Shown: positions 22,904 to 31,836 of the stretch, piece by piece
How positions within the stretch are numbered: the stretch's first letter is position 1
Layout: each line of letters opens with the position of its first letter
Assembly: GCF_000711885.1 (NCBI RefSeq)
Contig: NZ_JONK01000007.1
Location: 107,540 to 171,539 of the forward strand
Direction: 5' to 3'
Length of the DNA stretch: 64,000 nt
Origin: Chromobacterium haemolyticum DSM 19808
Lineage (GTDB): Bacteria > Pseudomonadota > Gammaproteobacteria > Burkholderiales > Chromobacteriaceae
The notes under the pieces: generated by a model
What the model was told of the DNA's origin: nothing
Seen by the model: the letters and a program-made list of their open reading frames with translations, nothing else
Databases searched by the model: none
Position numbers and translations under genes: made by a program

Positions 22904-23635
22904 TCAGTTCAAGGACGCGGTGAATGAATCCATCGCATAGCCGTAACTAGTTGCCGGCCATAACTTGACGTGAGTAGCGTCCAGCAGCAGCGCCTGGCCT
23001 GCCGGCTCTAGTTGCAGCCGCTCGCCCGGCAGGATATAGGCCTTGGGCAGCTCCAGCGCTTGCTTGCCAGGCTGTAACTCCACCTTGTGCGTGGACAGCC
23101 GCACCACATAGGGGCTGTCGTTCTTGACTTCCAACTTGCCGTTCTCCGCCTGGCTCCATTGCAACTTGGTCCATGGCTCTCTTTCACGCGGCAGCCCCTT
23201 GGGGCGGATCAGCACGGGCAGGTTCTGATTGAAAGTCATCTGAATGCGATGTCCCTTGTCAGCGGACACCGCAGGAATCCCCTCGAAAGACGCCCGCATC
23301 AGCCGTTCGGTCCGCAGCGGCTGCGGCGATTTCAACAAGAAGCGGACCAGTTGTTTCTCCCCACCCTCCACCCTGGAAATTGGCGGCGTCGCCAGCAATA
23401 GCTGCTCCGGGTCTTCTGGCAGGTTTTCCAGCCGCACATACATCAGGCTGGCGTGGGCGTCGGTATTCTTGACGTTGATCACGCCCTCGCCATCGCCCTC
23501 TTCCACCACCACCAGCGAGGTTTCCGGCACCACGCCGGCGGACCAGGCCGCCGCGGGCAGCAGGGCCAGCGCCAAGGCGCCGGCCATTGCGCCGCCGCGG
23601 ACCGCAACGGCGAATACATTCAGCGCATGCATCAT
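22904..23635 (-). CDS. periplasmic fimbrial chaperone
   Basis: This 243-residue two-domain PapD-type chaperone has a signal peptide (residues 1-32), the first-domain strands with MYVRLENLPEDPEQLLLATPPISRVEGGEKQLVRFL, the conserved R in the cleft, the RIQMTFNQNLPVLIRPKGL signature and a C-terminal domain. It binds pilins by donor-strand complementation and hands them to the usher. ATGATG gives two possible starts three bases apart. It is 17 bp upstream of the DUF1120 minor subunit gene. Confidence 0.93.
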   Translation of the reverse strand: MMHALNVFAVAVRGGAMAGALALALLPAAAWSAGVVPETSLVVVEEGDGEGVINVKNTDAHASLMYVRLENLPEDPEQLLLATPPISRVEGGEKQLVRFLLKSPQPLRTERLMRASFEGIPAVSADKGHRIQMTFNQNLPVLIRPKGLPREREPWTKLQWSQAENGKLEVKNDSPYVVRLSTHKVELQPGKQALELPKAYILPGERLQLEPAGQALLLDATHVKLWPATSYGYAMDSFTASLN

Positions 23636-23691
23636 ATGAAACTCTTTTCCATCAAGGACGGCGTTTATTCACCGCGCCAAACCGTATCAAC

Positions 23692-23718
23692 CGGGCCGGC
23701 AAGCATGCCGCCGGCCCG
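23692..23718 (-). terminator. stem-loop between major pilin and chaperone genes
   Basis: A 9-bp stem CGGGCCGGC / GCCGGCCCG with a 9-nt loop sits in the 135-bp gap between the major subunit stop and the chaperone start. No T run follows, so it probably works as an mRNA-stabilising or partial-termination hairpin that raises pilin mRNA over the assembly genes, as in other fimbrial operons. Confidence 0.55.
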
Positions 23719-23770
23719 TATTCAAGCGCGCTGACTCAAGACTTATTCAGCGCTGATTCGCTCAAGCAAA

Positions 23771-24502
23771 TCACTGGTAATAAATAGTGAAAGTACCTTT
23801 GCCATCCAGTTTGGTGTCGTCCTTCACATTCAAGCGTCCCTTGATGTTCAATGCCGCTGCCACCACCATGGGGAACTCATGCACGGTGGCTACCGCAGGG
23901 GTATTAGTCGCTTTTCCTTTGATGGCAAAAGTGGTGACATTGCCGCCGATGTAATGCGGATCAAGTGGGGTGGTAGTCGTCTCTCCCCAAGAAACGCCAT
24001 TATTAATTGAGTACAATAGTTTTCCGGTTTCGCCCACTTCATCATTAGCTTTATTGGTTGCTTTCAGCTTGTCGAACTCCATGCTCAGCCACCATACGCC
24101 CAGCTTTCCCATTGCCACATCGTTCCCCAAACCCATGGTTTGATTGTTGGAAAAGGCTACCGCATGGCTGCCGGCAGGATTAGTTGGCAGAGGAATTTCG
24201 GTTATCAACAAGGGCTTGCTCTCCGAGCGTGCATCGGTGATGCGAATGCCCAGCGCGGTATCCTCCAGGCAGGTTACTGTCAGGCTGACTTTTCGATCCT
24301 CCAGAGTGGTCGCCGCGTTAGTGCCCAGTTCGGATACCTGAATATCGCCATAATCGATGACCGCACCGCCGCTCAAAGTCGGCGTGCACGAAGGCGGCAC
24401 CAATTTACCGGTAATCAGCAAATCCGCGCTATTTGCCGAAGCCAATTGCGACACCCCAGAAAACGCAACCCCCAACACCAAAAGCAAACTTTTATATTTC
24501 AC
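23771..24502 (-). CDS. DUF1120 major fimbrial subunit
   Basis: This 243-residue pilin has a signal peptide (KYKSLLLVLGVAFSGVSQLASA), the DUF1120 block LVPPSCTPTLSGGAVIDYGDI, a second cysteine in LTVTCLEDTALGI, and the donor-strand C-terminus LDGKGTFTIYYQ. I use the GTG start at 24502 because GGAGG is placed ideally before it; a longer frame from a TTG at 24529 lacks such a site. First gene of the operon and therefore probably the major shaft protein. It is more lysine- and asparagine-rich than its neighbours, as is common for surface-exposed pilins. Confidence 0.85.
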   Translation of the reverse strand: MKYKSLLLVLGVAFSGVSQLASANSADLLITGKLVPPSCTPTLSGGAVIDYGDIQVSELGTNAATTLEDRKVSLTVTCLEDTALGIRITDARSESKPLLITEIPLPTNPAGSHAVAFSNNQTMGLGNDVAMGKLGVWWLSMEFDKLKATNKANDEVGETGKLLYSINNGVSWGETTTTPLDPHYIGGNVTTFAIKGKATNTPAVATVHEFPMVVAAALNIKGRLNVKDDTKLDGKGTFTIYYQ

Positions 24503-24894
24503 AAAAACCTCCACATGAAAAATTGGCAATAATTCAGCGTCACCTCAGATGATGCTTTGTTATTGCAAAAAGCTTGCTGTCACCAGCAGCAAATCCCGCT
24601 TCACTACCGCAGCAAGTGGCGCCGAGAATACGTATTTAAAACAAATGCATCTATAAGGATTTCCTTAAAGCGATAGTTTTTTATGCCTAAAGCAATATTT
24701 CCCACTCGCAATTACTGATCCTTCGTCACATTAATCCATTGAAAAATCATTCCAAAAATAAAAATAAATACAAATGACTTGCCATATGCATCATGAAAAC
24801 GAATGACATTAATATCTGGAGGTCATGTGCGGTTAACATGTTAGGCAAACGGCAACCGCCTCTTGCCTTCCATTGCCACGAGCAATCAGCAGTC
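24503..24894. other. AT-rich regulatory region of the fimbrial operon
   Basis: No convincing gene is present. The sequence drops sharply in GC over about 250 bp (24600-24840), which suggests a nucleoid-protein-silenced promoter for the minus-strand fimbrial operon. No invertible element or obvious phase-variation repeat is visible. Confidence 0.45.
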
Positions 24895-25038
24895 AAGCCA
24901 AAAAAGTCGTAGAAGGCGAGATAAGGCGAAAACAGCTGAGGAAGTGGAATGTTCGCGCGGCACGCGGGCATTTTGAATGCCTGCACTTATCGCACAAGGT
25001 CTCTAACGGCGCGGAGCAGATCGTGAACAGGTTTTATA
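24895..25038. repeat. dispersed AACCTGTT/AACAGGTT element (copy 3)
   Basis: It contains the core GGCGAAAACAGCTGAGGAAG followed by TGGAATG, then CGGCGCGGAGCAGATCG and the right end GTGAACAGGTT, close to copy 4 at 47704-47820. The left palindromic end is degenerate. It lies just after the stop codon of the DUF6671 gene. Confidence 0.6.
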
Positions 25039-25041
25039 AGG

Positions 25042-25854
25042 CTAGGGATTGCAGTTGTCGCAGTATTGCGGTGAAACCGCTACATGTAATCGCTGTTCAC
25101 GCCGGTATTGACAGCATGGGCATTGCCAGCGGCGAACACTGGCTTGGCTGGTGAGCACGCCGCAGTCTTTGCATGGGGCGCCGGCTAGTGGGGAGATTTC
25201 GCCAAAACCCAGCGCCTTGCACGCTGGACATGTGCAGATCAGTCTTTCCGCCAATACAGCGGCGCAGCGTGCGATCATCGCCATGCGCGTTGGATTGCGA
25301 TGGGCGCGCATATCGCTTTCCAGATGCAGAGGCCCGTCGACGAGATACAGGGCAAGATGCTCTTGCAACGCCGCTTCGTCTACTAATCCCTTATGGAAGG
25401 CTGCCTCGCCGGGTCGGCCGACAATCAAACCGTGTGTCGGAAAGCCTGATAGGCGAAGAATGTCGGGCAAAGCCGCCAGATGGCTCAGCGTCCAGCGGCA
25501 GAAATTGGTTTCTGGACCGCTCACCCAGGCTTCCACCGCGTATTGGCGCTGCGCGTCCCAGCACAGCAATAATTCGGCGCCCCAGCCGCAAACACCCAGC
25601 CACGGGTCGCCGCCGAAGCTGCCTTCGCTGCCAATGCCATAGCGCAAGCCGCTGAACTCACAAGCCAACTTGGCCTTGGCCAGCGCTGCGTCTCGCTGGC
25701 TGCCTGCGCGCGGAACTTCGCCGGTAAAAGTGCCCAGGCTGTCGGTGTCGAAACTATCCACCAGCGTCAGGCCCCAGCCAATACCGTCAAGTTTGGGGGC
25801 GATGGCGGCATGCTTGCCGTGCCGGGTCAGCAAGGCGGCGTGACATTCAGTCAT
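25042..25854 (-). CDS. DUF6671 family protein with C-terminal zinc ribbon
   Basis: The 270-residue protein has the DUF6671 pattern: ALLTRHGKHAAIAPKL, DSFDTDSLGTFTGEVPR, KLACEFSGLRYGIGSEGSFG and TNFCRWTLSHLAALPDI. A C-terminal region with several CxxC pairs (CTCPACKALG, APCKDCGV, WQCPCCQYRRE, YCDNC) should bind zinc. Family function is unknown. I start at ATG 25854, overlapping the end of dabA by eight bases, so it is translationally coupled to dabA. The link suggests a part in inorganic-carbon uptake or zinc supply to DabA, which is inference. It is the last gene of the three-gene unit. Confidence 0.8.
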   Translation of the reverse strand: MTECHAALLTRHGKHAAIAPKLDGIGWGLTLVDSFDTDSLGTFTGEVPRAGSQRDAALAKAKLACEFSGLRYGIGSEGSFGGDPWLGVCGWGAELLLCWDAQRQYAVEAWVSGPETNFCRWTLSHLAALPDILRLSGFPTHGLIVGRPGEAAFHKGLVDEAALQEHLALYLVDGPLHLESDMRAHRNPTRMAMIARCAAVLAERLICTCPACKALGFGEISPLAGAPCKDCGVLTSQASVRRWQCPCCQYRREQRLHVAVSPQYCDNCNP

Positions 25855-28216
25855 GTTTCCATTCGCCGTCGGCATGCCAGCGCAGCGGCGTGTCGCCGTG
25901 CACGCAATACAGGTGCAGCCAGCCGTTTTCCGCCAGTTGGCGCGGGATGGGCTGCGCCGCCAGCGCTTCCGCCAGCTTGTCCGGCGGCGCGTCTATGCAA
26001 GCGGCCAGCCGCAGCGGAGCGTGGCGCAGGCGCTGGCCGTCATGGACGGACTGCCAGGCTAAGCCAATGCGCAAATCGCCGCTATTGCCTTCGAACACGC
26101 CGATGCGGCCGCCCACCACATTGTGAAGCAGCTTGTTGCCGCTGCCAAAGCGGCGCGGGTCTACCGTGGAGGCGAAGTATTGCATATTGATCCAGTGAGC
26201 CACCACCATGGGCGCGGCAAGGATAGCTTGCAGTCCTTTGCCGTCCGGATCGGCGCGCCAGTCGTATTCATGCAGGAAGGCTCGGCCGTCCAGGTCCAGC
26301 TTCCGCGTCTTGGCCCGCAATGCGGCGATGAACAGCGCATTGCCCGCCAGCGCCCATTCGGTCCGTGTTTCCGCCCAGTCGTCGCCCTTCTGTCGCATTT
26401 TTTTCAGCAAAATGGAGTCGCTCGCTGCCGGCTCCAGACCCAATAGCGGCGCGCGACGCCGCCGCGCCAAGGCAGAGGCCGCCCGCAACTTCGCCTGCAG
26501 CTCGGGCAGGCGCGCGTGCGCCTCCGCGCGCAGGGCGTCGGTATCCAGCAACAGGATTTCGTCGCTGTGGGTAAGGTGTAGCGCGGGCAGGAATGCCGTG
26601 TCGGCGGGAATGGACTGGCCCTGCTCCGCCAGCCGCGTGCGCAAGGCGGGATCGTTGAGCCAGTTGGCCAGGAGCCGCACATGCTGGTGACCGCCATGAC
26701 CGCCGCAAGCGCCGCATTGTAACGCCGCCGCTTGCGGATTATTGCTGGCGTGGCTGGCATGGCCGGTCAGCAGCACCCAAGGCGCCAGCACGCCGGACAG
26801 CCCCATGGCAGGCAGCAGGCCAGAGACAATTTCCACGCGTTTTTCCAGGCCCAGTTGGTCTTGCGGCACTGGTTTGGCCGCCTCTGTCGTAAGCCAGGGG
26901 TCGAGCTGAGGCAGCGTGGCTTGATAGCTGCGCGTTTTGCTGCGCCGGATCAGCGCGGCCAGCTTGCCAAGACCGGCGCTTTCCACCAGGGCGAAGCCGG
27001 AGAGAGGCAAGCGTTGGAAGGTCTGCCAGCCGTGTCGCGTTATAAGGGGCTTAGGCTCAAGCGGCGTGCTCGCCTCCCAACCCGGCGCTAGCAGCACCGG
27101 CAGGCGCGGCAGGGCCGTCTCGCTGCCTGGTACACGGTAAGCCAGCGGCAGACCGAAAAATCCGGCGAAACCATGAGTGCGGCTTTCAGGAATGGTTTCC
27201 TCCAGTGCGCGGCGCAGCGGTTCGGAACGCACATCGATGCAAAACACCGCTTGCATTGCCGGACGCATGGCCTCTTCCGTAGACGATTCACGGCACAACG
27301 CCTGGGTTAACGGACCATGCAGCGCCAGCTCATGGGCTCGCTGCCAGATCAGCAAGCGCGCGTCGGCGCGGCCATGCCGGCGCCGATCCCAATCGCGGCG
27401 CCAGGCCGCCCAGGGGCTGTCCGGCGCGCGCATGCCGTCGTCGAGCAAACATTCCCAGGCTATCTGGATGGCTAATAGCTGGCGCAGGTGGCCGTCGCTT
27501 TCGCCGTTCAGCCCTGCCTGCCAGTTTAGATAGGCGCACCAAGCCGCCCAGCCATTATTGCGCATCAATAAAGCCTGCAGCCAAGTCGTCAGCCATGATG
27601 ACTCCGGTTGCAGCTGCGTGAGACCAACCGTCAGCATGGCTTCCGCGTCGCCGGGCAGCTGCTCGGCACGCAGGCGAATCTGTTCCCGCCGTTCCGGCAA
27701 GACGCTCAGACCGTAAGGTTGGCGTATCTGTTCCAGCCACGCCGCATAAAAGCCATGCTCATGGTCAAGGTGCCAGTTGGCCTGATCGCGATCAAACCAA
27801 GCCGCACAATACTGGCTGATTTGCTGGATAACGACATCTGTCCAGCTTTGCACATTAAGCGGCCCGGCCGCTTCGCGGTGATAAGTGGCCAGCGCACCCG
27901 GCGACAAGAGCGAATCGCTGTCGCTTTGGGGGGGCGCGGCGTCCAGCCAGGCTTGCACGCCGTCGGTCCACCCCGTTTCCGATAGCGCAACCTCCAATGC
28001 GTCTGGGCTGATTTCACCACGTCGCCAAGCATCCATATATTCATTTTGAGGCAGGTGCAGCGGACTATTGGCTGCCTGGCGCAAGGTATCGGCAGCTTGG
28101 TGAAAGGGCTGGTCTCGCAGCCCCCAGTAGGGCGAACTGGCCACCAGGCTATCCAGCGGCCAGGCCGGCGCGATAGCGGCCAGGGCTCGGGCTATGGCTT
28201 GTTCATGCTCAGTCAC
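25847..28216 (-). CDS. dabA: inorganic carbon transporter subunit DabA (UPF0753 / DUF2309)
   Basis: This 789-residue protein belongs to the DabA family, the beta-carbonic-anhydrase-like partner of the DabB membrane subunit. The pair uses the proton motive force to accumulate bicarbonate. The expected zinc site is intact: C326 and D328 in CIDVRSE, H486 in TGHASHA and C501 in QCGACGGHGG, with the same H-to-C spacing as the characterised enzyme. The His- and Gly-rich CGACGGHGGHQH loop is typical. No membrane helices are evident, as expected. It overlaps dabB by eight bases. In a heterotroph it probably feeds anaplerotic carboxylations at low CO2. Confidence 0.92.
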   Translation of the reverse strand: MTEHEQAIARALAAIAPAWPLDSLVASSPYWGLRDQPFHQAADTLRQAANSPLHLPQNEYMDAWRRGEISPDALEVALSETGWTDGVQAWLDAAPPQSDSDSLLSPGALATYHREAAGPLNVQSWTDVVIQQISQYCAAWFDRDQANWHLDHEHGFYAAWLEQIRQPYGLSVLPERREQIRLRAEQLPGDAEAMLTVGLTQLQPESSWLTTWLQALLMRNNGWAAWCAYLNWQAGLNGESDGHLRQLLAIQIAWECLLDDGMRAPDSPWAAWRRDWDRRRHGRADARLLIWQRAHELALHGPLTQALCRESSTEEAMRPAMQAVFCIDVRSEPLRRALEETIPESRTHGFAGFFGLPLAYRVPGSETALPRLPVLLAPGWEASTPLEPKPLITRHGWQTFQRLPLSGFALVESAGLGKLAALIRRSKTRSYQATLPQLDPWLTTEAAKPVPQDQLGLEKRVEIVSGLLPAMGLSGVLAPWVLLTGHASHASNNPQAAALQCGACGGHGGHQHVRLLANWLNDPALRTRLAEQGQSIPADTAFLPALHLTHSDEILLLDTDALRAEAHARLPELQAKLRAASALARRRRAPLLGLEPAASDSILLKKMRQKGDDWAETRTEWALAGNALFIAALRAKTRKLDLDGRAFLHEYDWRADPDGKGLQAILAAPMVVAHWINMQYFASTVDPRRFGSGNKLLHNVVGGRIGVFEGNSGDLRIGLAWQSVHDGQRLRHAPLRLAACIDAPPDKLAEALAAQPIPRQLAENGWLHLYCVHGDTPLRWHADGEWKHD

Positions 28217-29708
28217 GGCGGCTCTCCTGCAATTGGGGCCATTTCAGGAGCAAGGGAATGGCTGGGCCTTGAAGGCGGCGGCCCAGCATGCACCACCATT
28301 CATCCAAGTAAAAACCGGCGAAAGCCCGCGGGTAGATCCGACGCGCCAGCGCGCCTTGCGGATGGCGCAGCAGCCAGCCTTGCAACAGAAAAACGAAAAG
28401 GAACATCCCGGCCAGCAAGCTCTGGGCCCACTCCGGCGGAGTCGGGCCATGTAACGGCAGGATTTGGGCTGCCAGGATGTGTAGAAACAGATAAAACTGG
28501 GTCAAGATTATGGCTGTTATCCAGCCAGCCCAGCCGCGCAGCAGCGCGCCCATGCCCAGCCCTATCACCAACCAAAACAACGGAGGCAACGCCGCGACGG
28601 ATATCCAGCGCTGCCACAGCCATTGCGAGACGCCCAGCAACAGCACCGCCAGCAGTCCCCTTGCCAAGTAGGCGCAAAGACTTGCGGCGGCTTTCTCTCC
28701 TCGCATATGTTGCGTTGTGGTGTTGCGCACGGCCTCACCCGTGCATAGAAACGCGTGAGCCTTATAGAACGAGTGAGCAAGCAGATGCAGCAAGGCCAGC
28801 GAATACCAACCCATGCCAATTTCCAGCAGCATGAGGCCCATCTGCGCGCAGGTGGACCAGGCCAAATGCAGCTTGATGCTGATGCGCGTAAGCATGACCA
28901 CACAGCACAGCAGCGCACTGGCGCCTCCCCACAGCATCAGCAGGATATTGGCTTGCGGCGCGGCCTGCAGTATCGGCGCCGCTTTAATCAACACCACGCC
29001 TCCCAAATTGACTACTCCGGCGTGTAGCAGCGCCGAAACCGGTGTCGGGGCTTCCATCACCTGAGTGAGCCAACCATGAAAAGGCAGCTGGGCGGCCTTG
29101 ATGGCCACCGCGGCGGCCAGCAGCAATCCAGCCGCCGCCGCGTAGCCCTGAGCGTCGCTTGCCAGCGGCGTCTGCGCGTCCGGCGACAAACTCAAGCTGC
29201 CCCCGGCGTAGGACCATGACAACAGCGCGCCAAACAACAGCAGTTCGGCCAGCCGGCTTGCGCGCCATTCACGGCGCGCGGCCAGTTGTGCGGCTGGACG
29301 GTCAGGATAAAAAGTGAGCAGCGCCTGCAAAGACAGGCTGCAAGCTATCCAGGCCGCCGCCATCAGCATGAGATGGTTGGCTAGCACCACCACCGTCACT
29401 GCCGCCAATAGGCTGCCGATGGCGCGCAAAAAGCGCGCCTGACCCGGCTCGCCTTGCATATAGCGGCGCGAATAGCGCAGTACCATCCAACCCAGCAACT
29501 GGATCAGCGCCTGCATGAGCCAAGCGGCGGAAAACCAGGGCGCAGGCTGTGACATGAATATCGGAGCAAGCAGCAGCAGACCGCCGCCGATGGCGGCAAA
29601 TTCGGCTGCTCGCCAGTGGCGAGGCAATGCGCGGCCAGGCCACAGGGTGGGCAACAACCAGGCCAGCGCGATAGCGAACGGCAGCGCGGCCAGCAGGGTT
29701 TGGGGCAT
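28209..29708 (-). CDS. dabB: inorganic carbon transporter membrane subunit DabB (NuoL/MrpA-like)
   Basis: This 499-residue integral membrane protein is of the proton-conducting NADH:quinone oxidoreductase/Mrp antiporter family, with about thirteen helices. The antiporter-type core is visible: GWLTQVMEAPTPVSALLHAGVVNLGGVVLI, with the conserved Pro and His. It is the first gene of the unit and pairs with the downstream dabA. Without other Nuo genes nearby it is not complex I. The promoter lies in the 96-bp divergent gap to the LysR gene, so regulation by that protein is likely. Confidence 0.9.
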   Translation of the reverse strand: MPQTLLAALPFAIALAWLLPTLWPGRALPRHWRAAEFAAIGGGLLLLAPIFMSQPAPWFSAAWLMQALIQLLGWMVLRYSRRYMQGEPGQARFLRAIGSLLAAVTVVVLANHLMLMAAAWIACSLSLQALLTFYPDRPAAQLAARREWRASRLAELLLFGALLSWSYAGGSLSLSPDAQTPLASDAQGYAAAAGLLLAAAVAIKAAQLPFHGWLTQVMEAPTPVSALLHAGVVNLGGVVLIKAAPILQAAPQANILLMLWGGASALLCCVVMLTRISIKLHLAWSTCAQMGLMLLEIGMGWYSLALLHLLAHSFYKAHAFLCTGEAVRNTTTQHMRGEKAAASLCAYLARGLLAVLLLGVSQWLWQRWISVAALPPLFWLVIGLGMGALLRGWAGWITAIILTQFYLFLHILAAQILPLHGPTPPEWAQSLLAGMFLFVFLLQGWLLRHPQGALARRIYPRAFAGFYLDEWWCMLGRRLQGPAIPLLLKWPQLQESRRD

Positions 29709-29804
29709 GATGAGCTCCGTTGTTTAAGCTGATTGCACTTTGCATGGCGAATTGTGTTCAGTAAAATAGATTAAATATCACTTTTTATTCTTTTTTTTAG
29801 AACG

Positions 29805-30686
29805 ATGATCCGGCTCAACTACCACCATCTTCATTATTTCTGGGCTGTTGCCAGCGAAGGGCATCTGACGCGTGCGGCGGAGAGACTGCATGTTTCGCAA
29901 TCGGCGCTATCGGCGCAAATCCGTCAGTTGGAAGAGCAACTAGGCCAGCCGCTGTTTCTGCGCGAAGGCCGCAAGCTGCAGTTGACGGAGCTAGGTGCGG
30001 TGGTGCTGCGCTACGCCGAGGAGATTTTCGCGCTGGGCAACGAACTATTGGCCGTCGCGGCTTCAGGCCAAGGGCGTGGCACCTTGCGCATAGGCAGCGT
30101 GGCGACGCTGTCACGTAATTTCCAAGAATGGTTTTTACAGCCGGTGCTGAAAGAAGCCGATGTGCGGCTAGTACTTGAGTCTGGCAGCCTGAATGAATTG
30201 CTTCAGCGGCTCAAGAGCCACGAACTGGACGTGGTGCTGTCCAACCGGCCGGTGCTTGGCGACGACAAACAATCTTGGCGCTGCCGCACGCTGGCGCGCC
30301 AGCCGGTAGTATTGGTGGGGCCGCCTCGGCCGGAGGGGCTGCCCTTCCACTTCGAGCGCGACCTGCCGACGCTGCCTCTGCTGGTGCCTAGCCGCAAGAG
30401 CGAGATTCGCTTGCGCTTTGACCTACTGTGCGAAGAGCTGACCCTACAGCCCGCTATCCGCGCCGAAGTAGATGACATGGCCATGTTGCGACTACTCGCG
30501 CGTGACGCGGGCTGCGTAGCTTTGCTGCCTGCCATCGTGGTCAAAGACGAACTGGAAAAAGGGCTGCTACAGCAATATTGTGAAGTACCGCAAGTTGAAG
30601 AAACCTTTTATGCCATTACCGTGCAGCGGCGCTCATTGTCGCCATTGCTAAAAAAATTATTAGAAACTGTCGCAAAAACGGGTTAA
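29805..30686 (+). CDS. LysR-type regulator, NhaR-like, divergent from dabBA
   Basis: This 293-residue LysR protein starts with an NhaR-type head (LNYHHLHYFWAVASEGHLTRAAERLHVSQSALSAQI) and has the usual two-lobed effector domain. NhaR-like regulators often sit next to dabAB loci. Divergent placement 97 bp from dabB indicates that it controls dabBA, presumably in response to CO2/bicarbonate or pH; the ligand is unknown. The gap is AT-rich and holds no palindrome that I could single out with confidence. Confidence 0.85.
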   Translation: MIRLNYHHLHYFWAVASEGHLTRAAERLHVSQSALSAQIRQLEEQLGQPLFLREGRKLQLTELGAVVLRYAEEIFALGNELLAVAASGQGRGTLRIGSVATLSRNFQEWFLQPVLKEADVRLVLESGSLNELLQRLKSHELDVVLSNRPVLGDDKQSWRCRTLARQPVVLVGPPRPEGLPFHFERDLPTLPLLVPSRKSEIRLRFDLLCEELTLQPAIRAEVDDMAMLRLLARDAGCVALLPAIVVKDELEKGLLQQYCEVPQVEETFYAITVQRRSLSPLLKKLLETVAKTG

Positions 30687-30961
30687 GTGCATTTAAAAAC
30701 ACCGCCCCCAAAAATTGTCGCCTGCAAAAGCGGCCCTAAATTTTGAACAAGTTATTGGGTTTACAAGGCAAAAATTATATTTTTCAAGAACATAAATCCC
30801 ATTTGTCATTATAAAAAATTGAAATTATGCCGCCGGGTACTATACTGATATTGATTGCCAATTAACCGCTACAGTCGCCAGTATTTCTAGAGAGTCCTGC
30901 ATGGGTTTGCGTGCAAAACATTTAACCACTCTGAGGCAGGGCAAATATCATATTAAGCTTA
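30687..30961. other. intergenic region between LysR and EAL genes
   Basis: AT-rich, no gene seen. It should hold the promoter of the EAL gene; TATACTGATATTGATTG near 30840 is the most promoter-like stretch, but I cannot define it further. Confidence 0.35.
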
Positions 30962-31738
30962 ATGAAAAAATCCATGGAAAGTACCAAAATGCTCGATGAT
31001 TTTAGTTGTTCGAATTGTAAAAACCTTACCGCTCTTTCTTTTGATTTCACCATGGCTTTTCAGCCAATTTTAGATGCCAAGACTATGAGGCCGATTGCTT
31101 TTGAAGCCCTTGTGAGAGGCGTAAATGGTGAATCTGCATCAAGTGTTTTGGAAAAAATTGATGATACGAATCGATATCGATTCGATCAAGCTTGCCGGGT
31201 AAAAGCCATTGAACTGGCCTCTCGCCTAGGCCTGGCGAAAGATTCAAGCTGCAAGCTAAGTATTAATTTTTTGCCAAACGCAATTTACAATCCATCCGCT
31301 TGCATTCGCGCCACAATGGAGGCCACGAAAAAATTTGGCCTCCCCCACTCCAGGTTGATATTTGAAGTCACTGAAGGGGAAAAGGTTTCAAACAGCGCTC
31401 ACCTAAAAAGAATATTCGACGAATATCGTCGCATAGGGATGATGACGGCCATTGATGATTTTGGAGCGGGATATTCAGGCTTGAATCTTCTTGTGCAATT
31501 TCAACCCCACATAATAAAACTCGACATGGAGCTCACCAGAGACATCCACTTGGACAACACCAGGCAGGTGGTTGTGGAAGCCATTGCGCTTGCATGCAAA
31601 AAGTTAAATATAAATATTATGGCCGAAGGAATAGAAACCCAAGGAGAAGCTGAGTTTCTTTCGACGATTGGAATAAACTGGCACCAAGGATTTTACTACG
31701 CCAAGCCAGAGATAGAAGCTTTGCCCCTGTTTAAATGA
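30962..31738 (+). CDS. EAL-domain cyclic-di-GMP phosphodiesterase
   Basis: This 258-residue protein is a nearly bare EAL domain with a short N-terminal tail bearing C16 and C19 (SCSNC). Catalytic motifs look complete: E48-A-L in AFEALVRG, the N of INFLPN, EVTEGE, the DDFGAGYSGLN loop, the K of IIKLDMEL, AEGIETQGE and QGFYYAKP. So it should hydrolyse c-di-GMP to pGpG. The two cysteines could form a metal or redox sensor, which is a guess. The codon use is more AT-rich than in the neighbouring signalling genes. It is convergent with the REC-GGDEF-EAL gene. Confidence 0.88.
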   Translation: MKKSMESTKMLDDFSCSNCKNLTALSFDFTMAFQPILDAKTMRPIAFEALVRGVNGESASSVLEKIDDTNRYRFDQACRVKAIELASRLGLAKDSSCKLSINFLPNAIYNPSACIRATMEATKKFGLPHSRLIFEVTEGEKVSNSAHLKRIFDEYRRIGMMTAIDDFGAGYSGLNLLVQFQPHIIKLDMELTRDIHLDNTRQVVVEAIALACKKLNINIMAEGIETQGEAEFLSTIGINWHQGFYYAKPEIEALPLFK

Positions 31739-31836
31739 GCAAGGCAATTTGCAAGAGCTTTATTTTAACAATAAAAATCGACATTGTTTTGTTTTTCAGC
31801 ATTCCCAACGAGTACGGCTTCCGTTGTGAACGCCAA

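Noticed and set aside
24747..24986. Small minus-strand membrane protein gene upstream of the fimbriae
   Set aside because: No ribosome site, no family, composition follows the AT-rich promoter DNA and it runs into the dispersed repeat.
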